DNA of 35,688 bases from Deltaproteobacteria bacterium. Lineage in GTDB: Bacteria; Desulfobacterota; RBG-13-43-22. The stretch lies in the NCBI GenBank assembly GCA_016219065.1, contig JACRCK010000273.1, forward strand, positions 1 to 35,688, read 5' to 3'. Below are positions 21,518-29,900 of this stretch, piece by piece (positions within the stretch are counted from its first letter, which is position 1; every line of letters begins with the position of its first letter). A program made the translations under genes and the position numbers. The notes beneath the pieces are model-generated. The model was given only the letters and a program-made list of their open reading frames with translations. It did no database searches and was not told where the DNA came from.

Positions 21518-22360
21518 ATGGAAACCGTAATCATCGAAGGAGTCACCCTGCATTTATGCCATCCGGACGTCTTCCCCCTGGACTGGGTGGGGCGTTCGGA
21601 CCTGATCGATCAGGTCCTGGCGGCCTGGTTGGTGATCGAGGAAAAGGACCTGCCGCTCAATCCCCGGATCGTAGGCAAGCCGGGGGTGGGGAAGACCACC
21701 CTGGCCTACGCCGCCGCCAAGCGGCTGGAGCGGGAGGTCTATTTTTTTCAGGCCACCATGGACACCCGGCCGGAAGACCTGATCGTCACCCCGGTCATCG
21801 CCGAACAGGGGAAGATCCGCTACATGGCCAGCCCGGTGGTGACGGCCATGCTGAAAGGGGGCGTCCTGATCCTGGACGAAGGCAATCGCATGAGCGAGAA
21901 ATCCTGGGCTTCCCTGGCGCCCTTGCTGGACAATCGCCGCTACGTGGAGTCCATCGTAACGGGCTTGAAAATTCCGGCCCGCAAGGAATTCCGTTTTTGC
22001 GCCACCATGAACGACGACGCCAGCACCTTCGAATTGCCCGAATATATCCATTCCCGCCTGCAGCCTCAGATCTTCATCGACTTCCCGGAACCTGATGAAG
22101 AACGCCTGATTCTGCAGCGCAACCTGCCCTTCGCCCCCAAGGATATACTGGATTATGTGGTGCGTTTCCTGCAATTGGCCCATCAGGCCCACGAACGGTA
22201 CACCGTCCGGGACGGGATCAACATCGCCCGCTACTCCCTGAAGGTGCTGGAAAACAACCGGCTCTTAAGCGGAGCACCCCGCGAGGAGCGGCCGGGCCGG
22301 GCCCTGCGCCTGGCGATCGAGATGATCCTGGGGGATAAAGCGCTCAGGTATTTCTCATGA
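21518..22360 (+). CDS. MoxR-type AAA+ ATPase
   Basis: 280 aa. Walker A GKPGVGKTT (53-61), Walker B GGVLILDEGNRM (about 114-125), sensor 1 FCATMN (near 160-165) and the HSRLQPQIFIDFPEP segment place it in the MoxR/CbbQ (AAA_5) branch, which are chaperone-like ATPases that mature metal enzymes or remodel complexes, normally with a von Willebrand A partner. No such partner is present here. The next gene, 44 nt downstream on the same strand, is a large TraB/PrgY-like protein, and the pair probably forms a unit. It has a near-consensus promoter and no leader. Confidence 0.88.
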   Translation: METVIIEGVTLHLCHPDVFPLDWVGRSDLIDQVLAAWLVIEEKDLPLNPRIVGKPGVGKTTLAYAAAKRLEREVYFFQATMDTRPEDLIVTPVIAEQGKIRYMASPVVTAMLKGGVLILDEGNRMSEKSWASLAPLLDNRRYVESIVTGLKIPARKEFRFCATMNDDASTFELPEYIHSRLQPQIFIDFPEPDEERLILQRNLPFAPKDILDYVVRFLQLAHQAHERYTVRDGINIARYSLKVLENNRLLSGAPREERPGRALRLAIEMILGDKALRYFS

Positions 22361-22365
22361 AAAAA

Positions 22366-22395
22366 CAATAATTAATAACTAATTGTTAATTATTG
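22366..22395. repeat. AT-rich hairpin between the MoxR and TraB-like genes
   Basis: CAATAATTAA (22366-22375) and TTAATTATTG (22386-22395) are exact inverse arms around a 10-nt loop. It fills the gap between the MoxR stop and the next ATG, belongs to the AT-rich word repeats and may dampen or balance translation of the second gene. Confidence 0.55.
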
Positions 22396-22404
22396 ACGAT
22401 AGTC

Positions 22405-24258
22405 ATGGCCCAGAACAACCCCACCGATCCATTTGTTTTCAAGAATATCCACCTCCTGCCCATTCTCCATAACCGCCTGGAATTCGCCTTGGAGGTCCAC
22501 CGGCGCATTCAGCAAATTCGGCCCACGGCCCTGGCGGTGGAACTGCCGCCGACCCTGCAGGAAAAAATAACGGGGGCGGTGGGGCGTCTGCCTTTTCTGT
22601 CCGCCGTGGTTTACCAGGAAAAAAACGGCCGCCATATCTACCTAGTCATCGAACCGGTGGATGGAATCATAGAGGCCCTGCGGCTGGGCAGGGAAGAAAC
22701 GATCCCGGTTTTTTTTATCGACCGGGATACGGAAGGGTATCCCGCCTACCGGGAACCCCTACCGGATCCCTTTGCCGTTACCCAGGTCGGTTATGAGGCC
22801 TATTGCCGGGCCTTCCTGACCGAACGGGGGGGGGAGGTCCCCTCCGCTGAAGACCTGCTCCGGGAACGGACCATGGCCCATCAGGCCCTGGAGTTGGGCC
22901 GCCGTTTCGAACGGGTCCTGGTGGTCTGCGGTCTGGCCCATTTCCCGGGAATAATCAGGCTCCTGAGCGAAGAGCCGGCCCTGCCCTTCGGCCGGCGGCA
23001 ACGGGCCGGAGTCCTCCTGGGCCGACTGCAGGAAAGCTCCAGCCGGGAGATCTTATCCGAAATGCCTTTCCTGCAGCGCCGGTATGAAGAAGAACGGTCC
23101 CGGGCCCGGGAGAACCGGAATTGGGCCGCCTTTTGGAATTTAAACCGGTTGGCGATCCGGGACGAGCTGCTGGAGGAGGCCGTCCGGCGTCAGCAGCAGA
23201 ACAGCCGGGAGCAGGTCCAGGAGCCGGCCCTGGCGGTGCTGAAAAAATTCGCCCGCAATTACGCCTTTATCCAGGGGACCCTGACCCCGGATTTTTACCA
23301 GCTGCTGGTGGCCGCGCGCGGCGCGGTCAATGACAACTTTGCCTATGAGGTCTGGGATCTGGGGTCCCATTACCCCTATCAGGAAACGACCGGCCCCCTT
23401 CCGGAAATCGAGGTAACGGCCCGGGATTTACGAATCAACCAGAAGAAAATCCAGTTTTACCGGCGGTTCCGTTCTTTTCGCCGGCGGCTGGTCCCGGTGC
23501 CGGCCAAGAGAAGGACTACTCCCGCCGAACGGGAGGAGTTCAAAAAAAGGTGGCGGGGCGACTATATCTGCTCCTACCCGCCGGAAGATATTCGGGTGGA
23601 AGGTTTCGGTGATTATCTGAAGAAAAAGGCCCGGGGGGCCTTGTCCCAGGAGCAGATCCGTCTGCTCCCCTTTACCGCCTCCCTGCTGGACGGCCTGGAC
23701 GTCAAGGAAACGCTGCGCCACCTGGTCGAGGATAAAATATACGTCCGGGAGGAAAGGGCCGTCCGCGGCCGGGTTGGTTCCGTGGTCTTTGTTTTCGACG
23801 AGGACGAGCCGGTTTCCGGCCGGCCGCCGCGTTTTCCCTGGAAAATAACCTGGCTGGGGGAACACGATCAGGAATCGGACATGGCCTTTTACGCCACGCC
23901 CGCCGGGGAGGAGGTGGTCGGTCCCGGCATTTCCCGCTGCGAGTACGGGGGTTTTGTCTTGAGCTATCCCCCTTTACGGATGGCGGACATCTGGAAAGAC
24001 CGCTTCTTTGATCCGGCCCGGTCCAAGGCGGAGCGACTGCTCCTGGCCGGCATCGATTACAGCGAAGAGCAGTTGGTGGCCTATGTTGCTTCCCGGCCGC
24101 CCCGTTCCTTCTGCCGGACCTTGGCCTCCAGTCAGGGGAAAAAGATCGTCTATCTGCCCCTGGGACAGTTCTCGCCGGTCCTGTTGACCCGGATCCGCTT
24201 CTTTCATGTGCTGGAAAGCCCGGAATTGAGGAAAACGGCCGATCTCTATATCCGCTGA
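22405..24258 (+). CDS. Large protein with N-terminal TraB/PrgY-like domain, partner of MoxR
   Basis: 617 aa from the ATG at 22405. The track start is the TTG at 22393, which lies in the AT-rich hairpin. The N-terminal ~210 residues resemble the TraB/PrgY/ChaN group: an opening KNIHLLPILHNRLEFALEVH, RPTALAVELPPT, then LLRERTMAHQALELGRR and VLVVCGLAHFPGIIRLL; the last two match the ER...L and GxAH..G signatures. These hold the His and Glu residues that bind metal in the fold. The middle and C-terminal parts (a basic stretch FYRRFRSFRRRLVPVPAKRR, then an acidic beta-rich domain) match no family I know. No signal peptide or membrane helix. With a MoxR ATPase directly before it, it may be its client. 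Fold moderately sure, function unknown. Confidence 0.65.
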   Translation: MAQNNPTDPFVFKNIHLLPILHNRLEFALEVHRRIQQIRPTALAVELPPTLQEKITGAVGRLPFLSAVVYQEKNGRHIYLVIEPVDGIIEALRLGREETIPVFFIDRDTEGYPAYREPLPDPFAVTQVGYEAYCRAFLTERGGEVPSAEDLLRERTMAHQALELGRRFERVLVVCGLAHFPGIIRLLSEEPALPFGRRQRAGVLLGRLQESSSREILSEMPFLQRRYEEERSRARENRNWAAFWNLNRLAIRDELLEEAVRRQQQNSREQVQEPALAVLKKFARNYAFIQGTLTPDFYQLLVAARGAVNDNFAYEVWDLGSHYPYQETTGPLPEIEVTARDLRINQKKIQFYRRFRSFRRRLVPVPAKRRTTPAEREEFKKRWRGDYICSYPPEDIRVEGFGDYLKKKARGALSQEQIRLLPFTASLLDGLDVKETLRHLVEDKIYVREERAVRGRVGSVVFVFDEDEPVSGRPPRFPWKITWLGEHDQESDMAFYATPAGEEVVGPGISRCEYGGFVLSYPPLRMADIWKDRFFDPARSKAERLLLAGIDYSEEQLVAYVASRPPRSFCRTLASSQGKKIVYLPLGQFSPVLLTRIRFFHVLESPELRKTADLYIR

Positions 24259-24761
24259 TTCCGTTGGTAGGATCGGTACAGTAAACGGAAACCGGGAGCG
24301 ACTTTTCGGGTCGGATCGATCAGCAGGGCCTCCACTTCCGCGGGGGTAAAGTACCTCCCCTCCGTGGCTTCCTCCAGATTCAGGTGCAGGGGTCCGTCGA
24401 AAGATCCGGTAAAGAGGGTGACGAACTCCCAACCGGTCTCCGGGCAGGCCGGATGGCGATAGACGGCAGTCAGCTCGGTAGCGATGCCCAGTTCCTCGTC
24501 CAATTCCCGGTGCGCGGCCTCCGACGACGTTTCCCCGGGATTCGGGTGTCCGGCCGCTGAAGAATCCCAATGTTCCGGATACTGGTCTTTGCCGGGGGAT
24601 CTTTTTTGGAGATATAGGTCTCCCCGGGCGTTAAAAATAAACATATGCACCGAGCGATGGCGCAAGTGTTCCCGGTGAATTTCGGATCGTTTTTTGACGC
24701 CGATCACCCGGTTGTCTTCGTCCACCACCTCCAGCGGTTCGTGATTGGAATAAGGGATCAT
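24246..24761 (-). CDS. Nudix hydrolase (YfcD type)
   Basis: 171 aa. A perfect Nudix box, GHPNPGETSSEAAHRELDEE then LG (residues ~71-92), and the N-terminal phrase EVVDEDNRVIGVKKRSEIHR, typical of the YfcD/isopentenyl-diphosphate-isomerase-like branch. It hydrolyses a nucleoside diphosphate-linked substrate that cannot be named. It converges with the TraB-like gene, and the last 13 nt of the two coding regions overlap. Confidence 0.9.
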   Translation of the reverse strand: MIPYSNHEPLEVVDEDNRVIGVKKRSEIHREHLRHRSVHMFIFNARGDLYLQKRSPGKDQYPEHWDSSAAGHPNPGETSSEAAHRELDEELGIATELTAVYRHPACPETGWEFVTLFTGSFDGPLHLNLEEATEGRYFTPAEVEALLIDPTRKVAPGFRLLYRSYQRNQRI

Positions 24762-24830
24762 GTCCGGTCGTCCTTGGTCAGGGGCTAGGCTCCCTATCCG
24801 GAGCTTGCAATTTTATACCAGGTTCTTAAA

Positions 24831-25778
24831 ATGAAGAGAAAGATTTATTTTGCAAGGGAGCGGAGCAGCCGTTTGATCAAGGGCTTATTTATAAAATTTA
24901 TGGTTTTGCTGAGCCTCCTGTCCATGCCCGGGCTGGTTTTTCTTCAAGATGTTTCCGGGGAAATCGACCTGGAGGACCTGGCGAAAAAAAAGGCCCATCA
25001 CCGGGGAAACCCCGGTGGTTTCATCAACCCCTGGCTGGCCGAGGAGGAACCGGGCGGTCTGCTCCGATTTTTGAGGTGGAAGTTTTCGAATAATCCCTAT
25101 GCCGAAGAAAAAAAAGTGCGCCCCCGTTTCACGGTCATCCCCACCAAGGTTCAGGAAATTGAAAATCAGGGAGACTCCATCACCTACCTGGGGCATGCCA
25201 CCCTCTGGATCCGCCTGGCGCAGCAAAATGTAATCACCGACCCGGTCTTTTCCGAGACCATCGCGCTCTTCATCAAAAGACACGCGTCTTTCCCGATCCC
25301 CTTGGCCGGGCTCCCCGAATTCCAGGTCGTCCTCATCTCCCACAGCCATTACGATCACCTGGACCAGGCCAGCATCATCCGCCTGGGGAATAAACCTTTG
25401 TACTTGACCCCCCTGGGATACAAGGATTGGTTTCAGGGCGTGGTCCCCGGGGCCCGGGTCATCGAACTGGACTGGTTCGAATCCTACGCCCATCGGGGGA
25501 TCACGTATCGTTTGCTGCCCGCGCAACATTGGACCAAACGGACCCTTCTGGACACCAACCGGCGGCTCTGGGGGTCCTGGCTGATCGAAGGCCAGGGCCG
25601 CAAGGTCTATTTCGGCGCGGACTCCGGCTATTTCCGGGGCTACAGGGAATTCGGCAAGAAGTTCGGTCCCATCGATGCCGCCTTGCTGCCGGTGGGACTT
25701 TACGAGCCCCGCTGGTTTATGAAGACCCATCATCTGAACCCGGAGGAAGCGATCCGGGCCGCCGGCTTGACCGAATAG
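24831..25778 (+). CDS. Exported metallo-beta-lactamase-fold hydrolase, probably truncated
   Basis: 315 aa. After a positively charged start comes a hydrophobic export segment (about residues 20-45, FIKFMVLLSLLSMPGLVFLQ). The hydrolase domain has ITYLGHATLWIRL, ITDPVF, the metal-binding HSHYDHLD, then a later His (PAQHWT) and an Asp (YFGADSGYF). This is the UlaG / NAPE-phospholipase-D-like branch. The ORF ends AIRAAGLTE at TAG 25778, but 27 in-frame codons follow (EAPLIPHGGTWYFPPRYNRS...) to TAA 25862 and resemble the normal C-terminal IPxHWGTF motif. That suggests a nonsense mutation or decay, so activity is uncertain. Confidence 0.75.
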   Translation: MKRKIYFARERSSRLIKGLFIKFMVLLSLLSMPGLVFLQDVSGEIDLEDLAKKKAHHRGNPGGFINPWLAEEEPGGLLRFLRWKFSNNPYAEEKKVRPRFTVIPTKVQEIENQGDSITYLGHATLWIRLAQQNVITDPVFSETIALFIKRHASFPIPLAGLPEFQVVLISHSHYDHLDQASIIRLGNKPLYLTPLGYKDWFQGVVPGARVIELDWFESYAHRGITYRLLPAQHWTKRTLLDTNRRLWGSWLIEGQGRKVYFGADSGYFRGYREFGKKFGPIDAALLPVGLYEPRWFMKTHHLNPEEAIRAAGLTE

Positions 25779-25929
25779 GAAGCCCCCCTGATCCCGCACG
25801 GGGGCACCTGGTATTTCCCGCCCCGATATAACCGTTCAAGAAAAACGGGAATCTGCCGATAATAAAGCTGAGGCCAACCGCTTATCGTTTTCCTGTTCCG
25901 GCGTGGGAACGATGAAAAATAAACAAAAA

Positions 25930-26210
25930 TTAATAATTAATTATTATGCTTATTGACTTAGCTCAAAATACGTTTAGCTGGTCCCTGAGGTAGAAACCAT
26001 TTGGGAATAAGGCCAAGCCTAGGGTTCCCTCCCCCTTGATCACGCCTCAGGCGTGAGAGGGTTAGGGTGGGGGTGAAGCCGAATTCATCGACGATGCGGG
26101 AATTCACCCACCCCCCAACCCCCGGAGCCTGTCCCGCGGCAGCGCGGGATCGAGGGAGGTGGAGCCTAGTGGTAATTTTATGAGTTAAGTCAATAGGCAT
26201 ATTAATTATT
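25930..26210. mobile_element. MITE-like palindromic element
   Basis: Ends: TATGCTTATTGACTTAGCTC at 25945 and, inverted, TATGCCTATTGACTTAACTC ending at 26201; 19 of 21 terminal bases match. An AT-rich border lies outside both ends. Inside, the two halves are also inverse: CCTAGG...CCCTCC...TTGATC...AGGC...GGGTTAGG...GGGGGTGAA on the left mirrors the right, so the whole element is one imperfect palindrome of about 260-280 nt. It contains no gene, which fits a non-autonomous element. Confidence 0.6.
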
Positions 26211-26229
26211 TGTAGTAAGGAGGCCCCAC

Positions 26230-26580
26230 TTGAGCATCGCTTTCAACTCCGCCTTATCGGCCCTGGGCGCCCTGGGAATCAAGTTCGGGGTGGCGGCCAA
26301 CAATGTGGCCAATATCAATAGCGACGGATTCAAAAAAAGCCGGGCCCACCTGCATGACAATCACCCGGCCGGCGTCACGGTCACGATCAGTAAGCTGGAC
26401 ACGCCGGGCTTCCCTCTCCCGGCGGAAGATGGCAGCCTGGAAAGCCGGGAATCATCCAATGTCACGCTGGAGGAGGAGACGGTCGATCTCCTGGTAACCA
26501 AGCGGGCTTATCTGGCCAACGTCGATACCCTGAAAAGGGAAGAAGAAACCATCGGGAGGATCCTGGATATCCTGGAATAA
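26230..26580 (+). CDS. Orphan mini flagellar rod-type protein (FlgC/FlgG-like)
   Basis: 116 aa, TTG start with AAGGAGG 6-7 nt upstream. The N-terminus ALSALGALGIKFGVAANNVA and NINSDGFKKSRA match the flagellar rod/hook N-terminal signature. The C-terminus SNVTLEEETVDLLVTKRAY and ANVDTLKREEETIGRIL match the Flg_bbr_C signature. The middle domain is nearly absent; FlgC is usually about 135-150 aa. No other flagellar gene is near. It could be a minor axial protein working with a flagellar locus elsewhere, or an unrelated reuse of the helical ends. Confidence 0.8.
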   Translation: MSIAFNSALSALGALGIKFGVAANNVANINSDGFKKSRAHLHDNHPAGVTVTISKLDTPGFPLPAEDGSLESRESSNVTLEEETVDLLVTKRAYLANVDTLKREEETIGRILDILE

Positions 26581-26870
26581 CCCAACCGATTAAAATCCGG
26601 CTCGGGCTTAGCCGGGATCTATCTCCATTGCCCCGCCTTCACCGGCCGCGAACAACTCCCACTACCCGCCACGGTTCCATAATAAACACCCCTGCTCGGC
26701 ACGGACACCCACGAAGCCTGAAAATGCCTGAGGAGTAAGGCCCAAGGTTGAGACCGACTCGGTCTGTGCCCGGGTGAGCTTGGCCAGCTATTGCGTACTA
26801 AACCCTCATGTAACGCCTGCGGCGTCACACCCGCGAAGCATGAAAATAAAGGGCCTGACAAGGTTTAAGG
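26581..26870. other. Non-coding stretch with short direct repeat
   Basis: About 290 nt with no credible gene before the AT-rich repeat. It holds a 21-nt direct repeat: ACACCCACGAAGCCTGAAAA (26705) and ACACCCGCGAAGCATGAAAA (26827). The 80-aa minus ORF across it has no supported start or family. It lies between convergent genes and may be repeat debris. Confidence 0.45.
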
Positions 26871-26947
26871 CTAATAATCGATAATCAATTCATAATTGTT
26901 AATTCTTAACGGACCGGACGTTTTTTAAACCAGTAACCAGCAACAGG
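26871..26947 (-). repeat. AT-rich dispersed repeat, copy 2
   Basis: On the minus strand CTGGTTACTGGTTTAAAAAA, then GAATTAACAATTATGAATTG and ATTATCGATTATTAG. It is the inverted relative of 5155-5225 and lies just past the stop of the propeller gene. Confidence 0.55.
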
Positions 26948-26960
26948 TTTTATTCCCGGA

Positions 26961-29900
26961 CTAAGGCTTCACGATCAAAGGCAGATAGACAATAGATCCG
27001 GAAATGAAATCCTGGGCCACGAAATCGGAAACAAGATTAGTATAGGTCCGGCTGGAGGGTGAAAAGGCGTAGCCGTTGGCAATTGGCGTTACCGTGCCGG
27101 ACCAGCCTTCATTGAAAGCCAATTGAAAATTGCCGCTGCCGTCGGTTACCGTGGTTTCACTGGAACTGGCGTTTAAGGTTACGCCGGCCAGTGCCGAGCC
27201 ATTTCCTTTAATCCGTCCGGAGATGGTGTGAATTGGTACAGAAATAGCCGTGTAATTTTGACCGGTTAACTCGGTGTCCACGAGGCTGTAACTCGACGAG
27301 TTCGGCTCGAAGCGATAGCCGAGCAGGGCCGGTGCGACCGTCCCGGACCAGTCATAACTCAACCGGACGCGGTAGTTGCCGGAGGCGTCGGTTTGCGGAT
27401 TTCCGGGTAAACCGGTGAGACGAACTCCACCCAAGCCGCCGCCGCTGCTTTTTTCAATTTTCCCGTTAAGGTAGATCATCCAAAGGGCGGTAAAGTGCTC
27501 ATTGTCCAAATTGTTTTCTACTGAAGTATAGTTATGAGTCGGCAGATTAAATGTGTAACCGTTTTGGAAGGGTTCTACGGTTACCGGGGTTTCTCCTTTT
27601 TTCACCATAAACTGGTACCGGCCGGTGCCGTCGGTGGTCGTGGTGAAAGGGGGATCGCTGGTAGTGACGATGAGGGTCACTCCCGGTACGGCGGTTCCAT
27701 CACCTTCCCGGACCAGGCCGGAGACCTGAACAGCCGGGTAAGCGGTATAATCTTGAGTCGCCGGTTGGTTCAGGTTATCGTAGGTTGATGAATCCGGGGG
27801 GCCAAGGATATAACCGGTCAAGATCGGTGTCACTTTTCCGGACCAGTTATTGCTAACCTTGGCCATATAGTACCCTTCAAACCCCGGGTCGGATCGGGTC
27901 AGGGGATTTCCGGGGAGACCGGACATCAAGACATTGGGGAGGCCTTGGCCGGTTTTCGTTTTGACGTAACCGGAAACATTAACCTGCCATTCAGCTTGAT
28001 AATCCTGGCCTTCCAGGTCGTTTATTACATTGGTGTAGTCGGTATAAGGATTGACAAAGATATAGCCCGGCTTTCCGGGGGTCACCCTTCCGGACCAGCC
28101 TTCTTTTACGGCCAAGGTGTAACTGCCGTTAATTGAGGCCGTCGATCCGCCGTTGTTGCTAGCTGTTAAAATAACCTCGGGCACGTCCGTCGTTCCCTCC
28201 CAAATTTGGCCTCTTATATACCAGGCCTTATCCCCCCAATAATCGTGACCTGCCAGCTCGCTGGTAACGCTCGTGTACGTGCGCGAACGCGCTCCCGTCC
28301 CCGCGAGATCTTCGGTAAACAAAGTATGGTCATAAACAGGGGTTACGGTGCCGTTCCAACCCGACCTGACCCGGGAGCGGTACGCGCCGCTGGCATCGGT
28401 GTTCTGGGGTTGATCGGTGATCGGGTGCCGGGGCATGCCGTCGAGGACGACAACGTTATTGAAGGGATTGTCGGCCCGGGTTTTAACTTGTCCGGAAATA
28501 TAAACTTTCCAGGTGGCGTTATAATGCTCGGTATAAGTATTGAGCTGTAAATTGGAATAGGTTCTATTCTGTGGGGTGAAACCGTTTTCGTACCCCGCCT
28601 TAGAGGGGGTTATGGTCCCGGACCAATTGGTGGGTTGATAAATCCGGTATTTTCCTTCATTATCCGTAACCGTGGAGATGCCGTTGCTGGCCGTGACCTC
28701 AACCCCCGAGGCAGGTGTTCCAAGTTCATCATCAATGATACGTCCCTCGATGGCTAGCATAATGATCGCGGCGGAGAAATCCTGGACCTCATCCCTGAAG
28801 ATATCCTGATAAGTTTTGAAAGGAGGATTAAAAACGTAATCTCCCAGATTCGGGGTTATCGTCCCGTCCCAACCATCTTCAACTACAAACTGATAGTTCC
28901 CATTGCTGTCGGTTGCGGCAGCGGTCCCGTCGGTAATCGTAACGGTTACTCCACTTTGCGGGTAGCCGCCGATGGTGACCTTTCCGGAAATAGTCCGGTA
29001 GGCCAGTTTGATGACAAAGGTATCATCAAGACCCTGACCATGATAAGATTCTATCGGTGGTAAGCTCCCCCAGAGCCAGTTAGCAGTACTCTTTCCGGTG
29101 ATATAGACGGTTTTATTAACGTCCACCGCAATGCTTTGCCCTAAGTCATTTCCTGCTCCGCCAAGGAAGGTATTCCAGAGGCGCTCCCCCGTATTCTTCA
29201 GTTTGGCGGCAAAGGCGTCGGTGGTCCCCGAGGTAAAGGGCCGTATGGGATCGCCCCAGTCGGCGAGGCTGTACCCGGTTACCAGGATTTCACCATTGCC
29301 GTCCAAGGCGAGGGCTGTGCCGTAGTCATAGCCATCAACCTCATCCCCCGAGCCTAGAAAGGTATGCCATTGCAGGTCTCCACCCAAAGCGGCCAGTTTG
29401 GCTACAAAAACATCACCATTATACGAGTAAGGATGCACCGGGTCCTCGGTCCAGCCCCCATGGCCGTCTCCTATGACATAACAGTATTCTTCGCTGCCGT
29501 CCACCGCGATACCTCTTCCGGAATATTGACTGCCGGAACCCAGAAAAGTATTCCAGACTAGAACCCCCCCGGCGTCAAGTTTGGATAGAAAGGCATCCGT
29601 TCCTACGGAGTGGGGCCGAACCACTTTGGCGCCGCCCCAGGTGTTCTTGCTGGTCCCGACCACGTAGGTATTCCCCGAGTCCGCCACTGCCAGATCCTCA
29701 CCCTCATCCCAATTCCCTTCCCCGTAAGCTCCCAGGAAGGTATACCAATCCAGACTCAAATCCTGAGCGTTCAACCGGGCCACAAAAGCATCGTTAAAAC
29801 CACCGTAACTTTGTTTCGGTTCGGGGGCGTTCTGCCAGGACCCGTCGCCGGTCCCCACCACGAAGACTTTTCCATTCCTTACAGCGATCTTTTTTCCGAA

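Noticed and set aside
25776-25862. TAG in the metallo-hydrolase read as pyrrolysine
   Set aside because: Pyrrolysine use in this phylum is known from methylamine methyltransferases; nothing in this gene or its neighbours points to that pathway, so nonsense mutation is simpler.
26619-26861. 80-aa minus-strand ORF in the gap before the propeller gene
   Set aside because: Starts without a ribosome site, has no recognisable family and crosses a direct repeat; more likely repeat debris.
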